Below, piece by piece: positions 11,632-22,316 of a stretch of 64,000 nt of DNA. The position numbers were made by a program, and so were the translations under genes. The stretch's first letter is position 1. Each line of letters starts with the position of its first letter. Where the stretch lies: the NCBI GenBank assembly GCA_010909165.1, contig MU008156.1, positions 744,001-808,000 of the forward strand, in the 5' to 3' direction. Under the pieces are notes generated by a model. The model did not search any database. It saw only the letters and a program-made list of their open reading frames with translations, and was not told the origin of the DNA. Origin of the DNA: Anthoceros angustus. Lineage: Eukaryota > Streptophyta > Anthocerotopsida > Anthocerotales > Anthocerotaceae.

Positions 11632-12019
11632 CTCACGTACGTGCTCGAGTGAATGCAACTTCTCCTGGCCGGATCCCCGCAGTGCTCACCAAGAGACGAG
11701 AATTCGCCGACAACATGACCATCACTTTTGAATCAAAGGCTTGCAATCGGGGATCGATCTATTCCACATCCACAGACGGCCTGGAGTGTGCATCCAGTCA
11801 CGAAGGTACCGCTTACCAGTAACTAACCCTAACCCAGTGCGCAGCTGCACTGCACAGATGCCAGGCCCAGGCTCCATCCAACAACATCAAGCTCTGATCA
11901 CGGAGTCTGCTGGCATCGGGCTACAGCTACAGTCTGATCGGAAGCTTTAGAGCTCGTCACGTCAAATCTTCCACATGAGCTTCCATCACTGATTTCAGAA
12001 TTTAAATTGCACCAAGTGA
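11632..12019. other. Convergent intergenic region
   Basis: This stretch lies between the GRAS stop (plus) and the p101-like stop (minus), so it should hold two 3' UTRs. It includes a single AACTAACCCTAACCC phrase near 11820, too short to be telomeric. No gene was seen. Confidence 0.5.
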
Positions 12020-14496
12020 TTATGTCGATGTTCGGGAAGCATGTGTAGGCCAGTATGTCATGACCGAGATCTCCAGGTTCTTGGTTCTATTGCTGGGATG
12101 TGGTAGTGCACTCAATCTCAACCTATAGAAGGGCCCATATACTTCTCCGTCTACCAGAGTGTGGAAGGGTTTGCTGAAGTCCTTAGCCTGGATGATGACT
12201 TGCTTGGTGTGATAAGTATTAAGCCAGTTGGTAATATCATCCAGCACTCTGCACCTTCTCGTGGACTGAATCTCGGTTTCCATAAAACAAAGCTCCAGAA
12301 CATCCGTTCGGGGATCGCATCCCAGCCGCCGTTCAGATGGTCGAGGAACGTTTATGGCCAAAACTGCTGAGAAATGGCCGTGTATAGTTTGAAGTGGCAA
12401 TTCCCTCCCATCAAAATCCAGAGGATAGAAAATCAAGGTGACGGAAAGAGAGAAGATAGGTTTTAGTGTGTCCAGTGCATCCGAGTTGTAGAGATGTTTG
12501 GATGAAAGGCTCATCACAGGCTTTCGAGGAACACAATATGGGCTCACCAGCTCGGCCTGATGTGTTCCTGCTGCAAGTGCGGCTGGAAGCCCTAGTTCCA
12601 CCCGTCCGAAGAAGGGAATTGTGGTGTAGAAGTTTTTGTTGGCTTGAGTATCTCTATACCATGCCTCACAATTGAATATAACAATGTTCAATTTATATTG
12701 TGCTTCTAAATAATAATTTTCCACTTGCTGGGAGAGTAAAACTTTTGGCAACACACTTGTTTCTTGGTGACTTTGGATTTTCCAAGTCATGCCATGGGAG
12801 ATTGGAAGCTCCAGCAAATTAGCTTCCGAAGATCCAATGTATGGAATATAAGGAAGACTGTCGGTGAGAGGACGATATATTGTAGTGTCATACCATAAAT
12901 CTCTTTGTGCGATGTATGTTGCTAATACGTTTACATCCCCAAGTGGGAGTAAGTAAAAATTGAAATCTAATTTATCCATCAATATTCGATATTGACTAGA
13001 ATAGTACATATCAATATATCCTAATAAAATATATTGCAATGTTCCATCTCCTCCCGCTATTGTTACCCTAATGGTTTGCCTAGATTCTTCTGTTTCAGCC
13101 TCAGTTTTCAAAAATACCTCATCTTCTAGATTCACACCGTGTTTTGAGATGAATTTTTTCAGTAACTCTTCTCCACCTGTTTTAGTAAAACGAGGTGCAA
13201 AGGAAGGTAAGATGGGTCTCTGTTGACTCTCCATCTCCAAAACCTCACTTGCCATTGGCCTCCATATCATGTCGTCCTCTATGATGAGTTGATATCTCAT
13301 AGGTGTGGATCTACAAGTAGACATCCGAGTTTTTTGAAGAAAGTAGTGATGGAGAAGTTAGTATGAAAATATGCTCTGTGCATTCTTGTGTTCAAGAATC
13401 TATAAACTGGTTGCAATATTTGTATTGAATAAAGACCTGTTCATAAAATTATCAATTGTCGGTGCTTCACTGCTACTAGCTAATTCTTCTTTGGAAACTA
13501 AAACTTGAATGTGTTCGGCATTGATCAACTCGTTCCAAACTTCGATCACTCTTGATTTCATAAGTGAGTTGGCCTCACTTACTTTGATGACATCTTGTGC
13601 ATCTTCCATTATTGCTAAAAAGGCTTCAAAAATAATAGCTATAGACGTTTTCGGAACTTTCTTCCACATCTTCTCATTGAATTCCACACCACTTGCCATT
13701 AGAATTTGCAATATCATAATTTGTTTCATTCTCGTCGGCTCTAATTGTTCAATTACAATGTCTTGCCTTTCAATATCAAGCAAGGATTGAAACGTGAAAC
13801 TTGAGGGACATGTAGGGTTGAAAATAATGCTCAATGGTTCCAGTGGTTCTATTTTAATAATTCCACTGTGATCATAAGGAATTGATAACCTCTTGTCACT
13901 TTGTAACCATCTCTTCCGTAATGCATAGCCTATAATCTAAACATGATTATTTTCAGTTTTTCATATTGTAGGCACATGTTTTAAAGATGTTTGATTGGCC
14001 AATGTTTTACATATTTTTAAGTTTTAAAAAAATACAATCATTTCCACATACGCAAGCAATAAAGTAAGACTTGTACCAGGAGCTTTCATTTCACGAATGA
14101 TAAGCCTAACAGCCTCACGAGCATGTAAGCCTACTGGGAGAGGCCATTGCATGAACGTACTTATCGAAGCTTTCCATTGCCTTAAAAGGTCTTCATCAGC
14201 TACATGCTGCACCATATATCCATGAATTTTTGTTTTTGCATCCACAAATATATATAAGAGGATTTTCATTATTATATAAAAATTAAAAAAAATCTTTCAT
14301 GCTTACCAAGGATAAAAATTGCCGAACCATAAAGAATAAACAATTAATTTGCAGCTCATGCGAAGGAGTGAAAACTGTTTTCATGTCTCTCTCGATCAAT
14401 TGTATCGTAGCGGCAAGACCATGTTGTGTCTCTGCAGCAAATCCCGTCAATAGCTGTTGTTGTAACCATAAATACATCCATCCTCCACCTACAAGG
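12020..14496 (-). CDS. Protein resembling PI3K-gamma adaptor subunits p101/p84
   Basis: Exons read with matching phases are about 14496-14307 (acceptor alternatives 14496 or 14488), 14206-14077, 13929-13437 and 13310-12020, giving roughly 700 residues. The true start is not resolved. Matches to the animal PIK3R5/PIK3R6 family come in the right order. These are a helical start with WMYLWLQQQLL, then FMQWPLPVGLHAREAVRLI followed by REMKAPG, which fits the family's TWP-P and E-KAPG block. Later come FNFYLLPLGDVN, LATYIAQRDLWYD (family pattern: Leu-x(4-5)-Asp-x-Trp-Tyr) and a C-terminal VMTYWP resembling the family's Met-Thr-Phe end. In animals these proteins link class IB PI3K to G-beta-gamma at the membrane. 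Plants are known for class III PI3K only, so the role here is unknown. The gene is AT-rich. The call rests on remembered motifs and spacing, not on a search. Confidence 0.6.
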
Positions 14497-14595
14497 CTAG
14501 ACAAATTAAAAATGGAGAATAAATACACCTACAAGTCAGTAATTAAAACAGGGAGAAATTTTGGAATGTTAAATGTTTACAGAGATGTATTGTAA

Positions 14596-15990
14596 TCATC
14601 TTCTAATTGCCCTCAACAAACTATTTGAAGATGTTGGAGGTGAAAGCTCAATACAAAGAAGGCTATTGTCCGAAGCCGAAACCTCGCTGGACATGAAAGC
14701 AGCACATTGAGCTAGTAGCGGGGGAATCATTATTGAGTGACCCTCGAGAGAACCCCATTTCAAGATCTGCAGCACCTGAAATCACATACGTATGTACCTT
14801 TATGGCGTGTGTGTGTGGAGATATGTGAGGGCATTGAGGGGGAGAAGTACAATATTGACAGCATGAATGAAAACTTACCACTGTCGTCCATGTGGGTTTG
14901 GGTGGCTCAACCTTAGCAACCTTTGCAGGTGGAGGAGGTTTGCCATCCTTTTCTTTGACGTCATTTTCAGCTTGCTTTTGATTTTTTTTCTCCTCGGCCT
15001 TCCTGTCGTCTTCGAGCTTTTTATCGAACTTGTTCAACATGGCGTGGACTTCCTCATCCTTAACATCGATAGTGAAGAAGAGCGCCATGATGAGAACAGT
15101 GTTGAGAATTGCAGCCCTCATCGATGTCTTGATGTCTGTGCAAGGGTGTCCTTACTGTCAAGGCCTGACGGTGAGTAACCCTGAAGGATGTTTCACATGA
15201 TGCAGATAGAAGGAGAAGCAAGGACGAGGATACAGTAAGAAGCCCCGACTTGGATGGCAGGGAACTTGAAGGTCCGGGTCATGGGAACAGCTCCTTCTGC
15301 CTGGATGGTGCCATCCTTGTTGTGGTCCATGGCCACACTCCAGGACCTGCAAAGTGGCTTACTCCCCCCCACTCTCTTCACCAGGTCCCTGTTGTCCAGA
15401 CGGTCCCTCTCCATCTCAAACAGCCTCTTCAACAAGGCGGCAACCACCACGCCGGCCACATCTATCTTGGTCAGCTGCTGCCAGAAGGACGAGAACCTCT
15501 CCAGATCGAACAAGGGCTGCTGATCCTTCTTCCTCCTCCCACGCCGGCCCCAGGTTTTGAAAGCCTGCCTCAGCTCGTGGCTGAAGTTGCTGTAGTTGAT
15601 GCAAGTGACCGAGGCCTCATCCTTGCTCCCGCAATTCAAGCTCAGATCTGCTCAATCCCAGCCAATCGAATCCAAGCCAAGCCCCTCGTCCATTAGGGTT
15701 TCCAAGGTTCCTGAAGGTGGAAGTTTAAAGCTTCACTGCTGTACGTGTGCCCACCCAGACGCTTCCGCTGGTTGATGGTGGTGGCCTTCATGAGAATGAC
15801 GAGTTCATCCCGAATCTGGCTGGTGATATCCACCGGCGCCTCGGAGTCCCTCCCCCAATTTAGCAACGACGAGAAGGTCTTCACCACGCGCAAGCGACGA
15901 AGGATCGAACCTCAGCTCCAGCAATCATCACCGCAACTTCACGAGCTGAAAACAACCGAACCCGCCACGTACCTTCTGCGCATCGTCCAT
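14596..15990 (-). CDS. Unrecognised five-exon membrane protein, 336 aa
   Basis: Exons 15990-15973, 15878-15737, 15647-15234, 15135-14879 and 14775-14596 join with consistent phases to 336 residues from ATG to TGA. The first exon is only 18 bp. In order the protein has SQIRDELVILMKATT and a basic patch (RRGRRKK). Next are an aromatic block (LERFSSFWQQLTKIDVAG) and an EF-hand-like loop (MDHNKDGTIQAEG) without a clear paired hand. Then come a hydrophobic segment (AAILNTVLIMALFF) and a Lys/Glu-rich stretch with PPPPAKVAKVEPPKP. I do not recognise the family. It could be a calcium-responsive or organelle-membrane protein, but nothing fixes that. It lies head-to-head with the ARM gene and just upstream of the p101-like gene. 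The last exon might instead belong to that gene's 5' end. Confidence 0.5.
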
Positions 15991-16723
15991 TGCGTACGGC
16001 GTCGGGTCTGGATCAGCACAAGAGCTTCAGATCACCTCACAGTCCATATCCTCCTTCCCATCCCATCCCATCCCATCCGCTGCTCCTTCCTTCCTTTCTC
16101 CCGTCTCGCTTCCTTCTCTTCCATCCCTTCCTTCCGTCTCCCCCGGCGGACCGTTGAAGCGTCCGGGCGGTTACATGATGGTAAATCCAAGTTACCACGG
16201 CACGGCATGATGGCAGATCAAAGTCAAATGTTTTCAACCAGGCGTCACGATTTGGTCAAAGTCAAAGAATGTTTGGTCGGTAGACTGGTGGCAGCGACTT
16301 GAATGTGAGAGGGCGAGGCGCGACGGCGAAACCCCCTTCCGCCGGGGATGCTTCGGGCGCAGCGCCCAAGTGGGGCCTGCCTGCCTGCCATCCCCCGCGG
16401 CACCAATTCTTAGCCCTCTCCTCCCCTCCGCTTACGGCATCGCACTTCACCACCCCCTCTAGCCCTGTCGCCCCGCCCCCGCTGCCCTCTCACGCCGGGA
16501 GGCGGAAGAGGACGCCACTGCCGCGCCCTCTGGATTCCTGCCAGGCAGATGTATGGAATCAGCGTTACATTGCTGACGATCGCTGCAACCCCGCCATCTC
16601 CTTCCTCCTGTCCCTCCTTCCTTCCTCTTCCAGGATTCTTCCCCATCGCTCCGGCTCCGCCATGGATCGAGCTCTCCCGCGCCGGGTGCGCTGATCCGGG
16701 TCGAGAAGCAAGGCAGGATCAGG
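15991..16723. promoter_or_regulatory. Bidirectional promoter region
   Basis: This 730-bp gap separates two divergent starts, the 336-aa gene and the ARM gene. It has a CCCATCCCATCCCATCCCAT run near 16057-16078 and long CT-rich tracts typical of plant core promoters and 5' UTRs. No TATA box stands out. Confidence 0.4.
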
Positions 16724-18091
16724 ATGAGGAACCCGCTGAAGCAAGGGCGCCTCAAGCCCCCGCGGGGACAGGCCTTCGGGTGCGGGATGTTCGGGGTTTG
16801 CGCGCAGGACGTGCTCAGCCCCAAGTCCCCCCCGGGGATGCTCAAGGACGGGAGCAGGCGGCGCCCGGACCCGGTCGGCGACCAGGAGGCAGCGACCGGG
16901 AGGGAGGAAGAAGGCGGGAATTTGAACGAGGCGGGTGCCCTGGAGGAGGCGAGGAGCGGGTCGGGAGGGAGCTGGGAGGAGAAGCGCGGGATGCTGTTGG
17001 ACTCGCCGTTGGCCGGAGAGGGGAGGGCGGGGGCGGATGAGGTTGCCCTAAAGCATGCAAGATCTGGCGATGGCGGTGCAGCGGAGTGCTCGGACTCGCC
17101 GTTTCATTACGATTTGTTGCTGGGGGCGTCTACTTCTAGGGATTCGGACGTGCGGTTCATCGACGCGCTGGTGAGGGAGGTGGCGGGGGGCAGCCCGGGG
17201 CAGGCCGCGCTCGGGAGCCTGCTGCAGCTGGCCAAGGAAAGCGAGAGCTACCGGAGGCGGATGGTGGAGGCGGACGTGGTGCCGGGGCTGCTGGCCGTGT
17301 TCGCCACTACGGAGGTGAGCGTGGAGGGCGGGGAGCAGGGGTTAGCGGAGGGGTTCAGCCTGCTGGCGCTGCTGGCGTCGGACCTGGAGGTGCGGCCGAT
17401 GCTGGCCAGCCCGCCCTTCCTGTCCGTGGCAAGCTACTACCTCAACATGGGGAGCCCGGGGTCCAGGCTGGACGCGGCCTACATGCTGGAGAAGGTGGCG
17501 GTGGTGGAGGGGCTGAAGGAGACCGTGGGGAGCTCGGCGCTGGTGATGGAGGGCGTGGTGAACCTGCTGCGGGACAGGACGCATTTCTGGAGCTACCGGA
17601 AGGTGGTGAAGTCGGCCACCAAGACGCTGCTGGCGCTGTGCCTGGAGAAGGAGAACAGGAGCAGGGCGGCGGATGCCGGGGCCGTGGCCGCGTTGCTGGA
17701 GATCCTCCCGGACGCCACGGCCGTGCCCGCCGAGCGGGCGCTGGCCACGCTGGAGCTCCTGGCCACCACCGAGGACGGGAGGCAGGCGCTGCTGCACCAC
17801 GCCCTCGCCGTGCCCATCCTCGTCACCATGATCCTCAAGGTGTCGAATCGGGGGTCGGAGTACGCTGCCGGCGTCCTGTGCGCCATGTGCGGCACGGACG
17901 ATGCCCGTGCGCAGGAGGCTGCCATCCAGGTCGGAGCCCCCACCCAGCTCCTGCTCCTCATCCAGAGCGACTGCACTGCCAGAGCACGCCGCAAGGCCAT
18001 GCAGCTTCTCAAGATCCTGCATAAGAGGTGGGAGGAAAGCCCCTGCAACCCCGACTCCTTCCTGGCCCGATCCAAGCCCGTCCTTCTCTGA
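16724..18091 (+). CDS. Armadillo-repeat protein (PUB-like ARM, no U-box)
   Basis: A single uninterrupted 455-codon frame. Residues 1-130 are low-complexity and charged, rich in Gly, Glu and Arg. From about residue 140 to the end the sequence is helical, with repeated Leu/Ala-rich units such as LGSLLQLAKESESYRRRMVEADVVPGLL, shown here only as the opening LGSLLQLAKESES. Later units include AADAGAVAALLEILPD and ERALATLELLATTEDGRQAL, the usual plant ARM pattern. The repeats are most like the C-terminal half of plant U-box E3 ligases, but there is no U-box cysteine-poor CPI opening at the N-terminus. Such U-box-free ARM proteins usually act as protein-binding scaffolds. The partner and pathway are unknown. 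The gene is strongly GC-rich and intronless. Confidence 0.85.
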   Translation: MRNPLKQGRLKPPRGQAFGCGMFGVCAQDVLSPKSPPGMLKDGSRRRPDPVGDQEAATGREEEGGNLNEAGALEEARSGSGGSWEEKRGMLLDSPLAGEGRAGADEVALKHARSGDGGAAECSDSPFHYDLLLGASTSRDSDVRFIDALVREVAGGSPGQAALGSLLQLAKESESYRRRMVEADVVPGLLAVFATTEVSVEGGEQGLAEGFSLLALLASDLEVRPMLASPPFLSVASYYLNMGSPGSRLDAAYMLEKVAVVEGLKETVGSSALVMEGVVNLLRDRTHFWSYRKVVKSATKTLLALCLEKENRSRAADAGAVAALLEILPDATAVPAERALATLELLATTEDGRQALLHHALAVPILVTMILKVSNRGSEYAAGVLCAMCGTDDARAQEAAIQVGAPTQLLLLIQSDCTARARRKAMQLLKILHKRWEESPCNPDSFLARSKPVLL

Positions 18092-18727
18092 TGGCCAGCG
18101 CATACCATACCAAGGTTAGTTTGTACCATAGCAGCGATCTTAGCAAAGGACAGGAGTAGCTTATCAGGCATAGAAGAGAAGAGACGATAGCCTCCCCAAT
18201 TTTCCCACACCCTTCATCCATCCATACATCCATCGCTGTACAGAAGCTGATTACCGCCGCGTTCACTAGGCTGAGACTCGAGAGTAGGAATGTGTATCTA
18301 TGTCGTATCGGAATTAGGGTTTAGTGCGCAGGACTGGGTGTCATGCTTTTCTGCCTGCTCCAGAACTGCCGCACAACGCAATCTGCATCACGGTAGTGTA
18401 TGTACTCTCCGCTGGATAGATACAAGAGACAGCTTTTGTGCGCAGATGTTCAGTCAAACTGCAAACTCCATGCATGGAGCGACTGAAAGTGGGCGGGGTT
18501 CTGCCTCCTTTATTACCGATCACCCTTGACAAGGATCAGGTTCCACTTCGGAGAAACTCTTGGCCAGCACAATATGTGGAGAGATTTGTAACCTAGGCTA
18601 CTATCATACATCTGCCGGAGAGGCTCGTTCTCACGAAAGGAAAGGAGTGGAGTTTCTGTTTAGGACAATTCGCTGATCTCATCTGCACCTGCAGAGGTGG
18701 AACCCTAGCCTCGTCTTCCACACCACT
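18092..18727. other. Convergent intergenic region
   Basis: This stretch lies between the ARM stop (plus) and the TFIIA-gamma stop (minus). It should hold both 3' UTRs. No further gene, repeat or structural RNA was recognised. Confidence 0.5.
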
Positions 18728-19378
18728 TCATCGCGGTATTATCTTGGAGTCGCAAGCTACAATCTTCACCCTCTCCACGTGCTGCGCGTCATTGTCTGTC
18801 TTGAACACCGCCTTCTCCAGGATGAAGGTCCATACGTTGTCGCAGAACCGGTAGGTATGGAGATGGCCCTGCGGAGGAGAAACACACATGTTGGGATCAC
18901 CTCGTCCTCCAACACCAACTGGGAGGAAGGAAGGATGGAAGGAAGTAAGCCCAGCCTTGCTACCTACCTTGAAACTCGTCTTGGACTTGACCCTGGCCTG
19001 GAGGGCATCAGAGATGGACTGCACATCAGAGACCAGGAACATGAGGCACACGCTCAACAAGCACAAAACCTTCCCTGCTCAAAGACCTAACCAGCCAGCC
19101 AACGCAAGAATGTGCTATCATCATAACTCAGGAACAGCTCATGTGGCGGGAAACTCCTTCCACGATTGCTGGAAACAGCTTCCTAGGACACGAGCTGCTA
19201 GCTAGGAGCAAGCAACCCGCCGGGCGGGCGCGCTGATTGAGGCCAGCACCTTGTCAAACTGCATTAGAACTTTGACGGCAAGAAGAGGCGGGATCGAGCC
19301 TCCTATCACGAGCTCGTCCAGCGCTTCTGTCAAGCATGTTCCGATTGAGGACTTGCGGTAGATCTCAATGGTGCTCAT
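18728..19378 (-). CDS. TFIIA-gamma: Transcription initiation factor IIA gamma (small) subunit
   Basis: Three exons, 19378-19250, 19018-18968 and 18868-18728, give 43, 17 and 46 residues: 106 in total, the standard length. Exon 1 starts [20 protein letters not shown] and ends VLMQFDK, the N-terminal helical bundle. Exon 2 is the linker [17 protein letters not shown]. Exon 3 starts [17 protein letters not shown] and ends VKIVACDSK, the C-terminal beta-barrel. The protein pairs with the TFIIA alpha/beta chains to stabilise TBP on TATA DNA in RNA polymerase II initiation. All splice sites are GT-AG and phase 0. This is one of the firmest calls in the window. Confidence 0.96.
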
Positions 19379-19794
19379 ACTGGAGGAAGAGCTAGCCCTT
19401 TCCTTCCCACTCCGCTCCTGTGCACTTTCGAGACTTGTCTATTTTTCAGCAGGAATCCGGGCATAGGGTTCTGGCATTTTATATATGATGGTGTGAGAGC
19501 GCAATACTTACACTTTAGACTAATTAGGTCATCTCGAATTCGATGGTATCATATTTTAGTTGTAGTTTTCCTTGTGTCACCCGTTGTCAACTTGTCACCA
19601 GATGCCATGGTCACCAACGCCTGCCCTAGTTAAAATACGTATTACCATAGTAGATACAGCTGTTAGACACACCACTGCCCAATGGATTGTTATTTTTGGC
19701 GCTAGGTTATTAGGTTAAGTCAAATTAATTTATACAGTAAAATATTAGAAATATATAAATTTATATTTTTAAACACCTAGAAATACCTACCTCT
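19379..19794. other. Upstream region of TFIIA-gamma
   Basis: A short GC-rich part next to the start gives way to AT-rich sequence. It probably holds the TFIIA-gamma promoter. No gene was seen. Confidence 0.45.
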
Positions 19795-21011
19795 TTCCTT
19801 CATGATGGGCTCTCTCTGCCCCCATCTTGTCCTCACGTTTCTTAATTCGGCATTCACATATCGTGGAGGCTTTTGTCGCGGGCGATAAGGAGGGGACTTT
19901 TCCCATGCAAGTCTCGCTAAGTTTAGCTAGGAACTCTTTATCCTCCGAGGCAAGGGCTGCCATGCCGTCTTTTTCCTCGCTTCCCGAGGTTGGGCTCCAG
20001 GGGCTTCAGGCATCCCTCCTGGAGAAACAGTACGGGTAGGCGCAGTTGGCCCTCCTCCGGGATTCCTCCATTCCTAAGCCCACTCAGGCTCATCTCCGCT
20101 CTTGCTCGGGAAAGAGGACAGGTTCTTGGCTTCTGGCTCGACCCAATATTCAGGCGTTCCGCATCACACTAACAACTTTTTCCACCGCAATGCGTTTTCG
20201 TCTGGGCTTGGTCCATCCTCTGGCTTGCTCTCTTTCAACTTGCAGCTGCGGGGCCCCTCTCGATGACTCCGGGACTTGGCTCCCTGTCCCGCGGGTGGGC
20301 AGCATATCGCTACACATGACGCCATCCGGGATGTCATGTTTTCTATTATTAGGGAAAGTGGGTTCCTTCCATTTAGGGAGTGCCCTTACACCCTGCTCAA
20401 CGAGGTTTCACTTAGGGCTGATCTATTTTTGACCCGGGGGATCAGGTTTCAGTTGCTGATATGGTTGTAACCGATCCCACCCAGAACAATGTCTGCGAAC
20501 ATGTTATCCTTAACCCTCCAGGTTGGGCGGCAAAGGGATGCACGACATCTAAGGTCCACAAGTACTCTCCTATGCAGGACGGCCACGCCTTCGTCCTCAT
20601 TGCCATCGAGACTCACGGAGCCATGGCAAGGATTTCTCTAGATTCGTCAAGGCCTCTGCCAAGGCTTATCACAGCCGCAACAATGAGGTTGGCCTCCCCC
20701 TTTCTTATATTGTTGCTTTCTTCCGGCAAAGGGTTTCCATCGCTCTGCAGAGGGCGTTGGCCAACACAGTGTACAGAACGACAGCGACCGCGAGAAATGC
20801 AGCTTCTTAGATACCGGTGGTAAGTAGGCCTTTTCACATCCCTCACCACGAAGTTCTTCGGGCGGTTGATAGTTTTGAAATGCGTGATTGTGGAGGCTAG
20901 TCCCCCTAGCATGGTGCCCTTCGTTGGATTTTTTTCCCCCTTGTCTTTGGGGTGGATGGGTTTTTCCCATCTCTTTTCAATAATAAAGTCTTCTTTTCCT
21001 TCCTTCATGAT
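19795..21011 (+). mobile_element. Decayed reverse-transcriptase retroelement fragment, 5'-truncated, with target-site duplication
   Basis: The 12-bp direct repeat TTCCTTCATGAT flanks it at 19795-19806 and 21000-21011. Inside, several frames carry pieces of the C-terminal zinc-binding tail common in eukaryotic non-LTR elements. In order these are AMRFRLGL, CSCGAPLDDSG, HDAIRDVMFSIIRESGFLP, RADLFL, VTDPTQN, IAIETHGAM and FRQRVSIALQRALAN. At least two frameshifts separate them. No polymerase core (F/YADD) is visible, so the copy is 5'-truncated. The 3' end has an inverted repeat GATGGGTTTTTCCCATC followed by CAATAATAAAGTCTTCTTTTCC, with no long poly(A). The gag and endonuclease parts are absent. 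Confidence 0.75.
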
Positions 21012-21821
21012 TAGGGTTTCACATCCTAATGAAATTTGAAAAGATACCTACTTATACAAGATTGATTTTATACTTGATTGTCTAAGTATTACAATTCCAT
21101 CTATCCAACAAACTCTTTTGAACTTTACGGAGATCTATATAAAGGAGAAGCAAATAGAATTGCCGCATAATTGTCTCATGTTCCAAGAGGAGTTGGCAAG
21201 AAAGTTCCAAATTGACAATTGTGGAATGTCTCTAAGATGGCCAAGGAACATAATGGTTGCAATATTAGTGCCTTGAAGCACAAATGACCATCATAAATGA
21301 CAATGGCCCTACTCTAGATTTTGTGGATACCACCGTCCAAGTTGAAGATGAGTTACTCCTATTTTTTTCTACTTATTTATGGTTTCTATAGATAATTTTT
21401 CTCCTCTTTTTATCTTCTCTCTTTTTTATTTTTCTTTCTCTCCTCTCAATTTTTAAATGATCTTATGCGTCTTTTTAGGGACTTCCTTATGGTGTACCAA
21501 GAGCACCAAGATGGTCCTCACACATAAGCGCGATGCTGCACAATAGCAAGCACACACCGGATTGTCAAATTTGTCAGGCGCTTGCACCAATGGATCAATA
21601 ACACTACGGTCATGAGGACTTACAATTTTGGATAATGAATTTGTGATTTCAGAAAAATACCCATAACAAAAATAATGGTCTTAATATATACGGAATGTAA
21701 AAAATATACGTCACAGCCGTAATACATAGAATATGTCTGGTTATCCAAAGGCGTATTGAAGATAATTACCAAGGGAAAGATAATAGTCCACTGAATTAAA
21801 GTAACAAGGGAAAAAAAGTTT
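21012..21821. other. AT-rich intergenic stretch before the macrosatellite
   Basis: Low-GC sequence without a convincing exon. It has short open frames and poly-T runs, including a long T run at about 21819-21831 that abuts the first array unit. It could be a decayed transposon, but no motif proves it. Confidence 0.4.
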
Positions 21822-22316
21822 TTTTTTTGTAGTGTGGTGTCGCTATGATTTAAACAAGTTTACTTGCAAAATACTCCTTATGTTCTCAAATTTTTAATTT
21901 TATTTTCACTGAAGAGATGAGTTTTTTTCATATCTTTGTCTTATTACAAATTCCATGTATTGCTCCTTTTTCGTATGGTGCTAGTTTTTTTGAACAACTT
22001 AGATGGTTGGGGGGGATCGAGAGGGGAGGGTATACAGTAACCATCGAGCTATGCTACCTCCCATAGCATCGATCCCACGTGTATTGTCGTTGTCTAGTAT
22101 ATCCTACATATGGCACCTGTTCAGTAGAATTCTTAACATGCGATTTTGTTACAAGCATGCCTTCACATGTAAAGACCATCAAGTAGTAGATCCCTCCAAA
22201 AGGAAACCTTGTACTTCTAAGTCCATCTAATACTAAGCCCATCCAAGAAAACCAATACCACCAATATGACCAGGTTCCGCTGGTTTATCATAGAATAATC
22301 TTCCAATCCATACATT

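Noticed and set aside
11818-11836. Telomere-like CCCTAA phrase
   Set aside because: Only one and a half units of CCCTAA-type sequence, in an ordinary intergenic gap.
16724-17100. U-box at the N-terminus of the ARM protein
   Set aside because: The region is charged low-complexity sequence without the U-box CPI or Trp/Pro pattern.
20613-21008. Minus-strand open frame over the first retroelement fragment
   Set aside because: The plus strand carries recognisable reverse-transcriptase tail motifs; the minus frame is their shadow.
21061-21300. Possible transposase fragment in AT-rich DNA
   Set aside because: Short frames only, with no recognisable motif on either strand.
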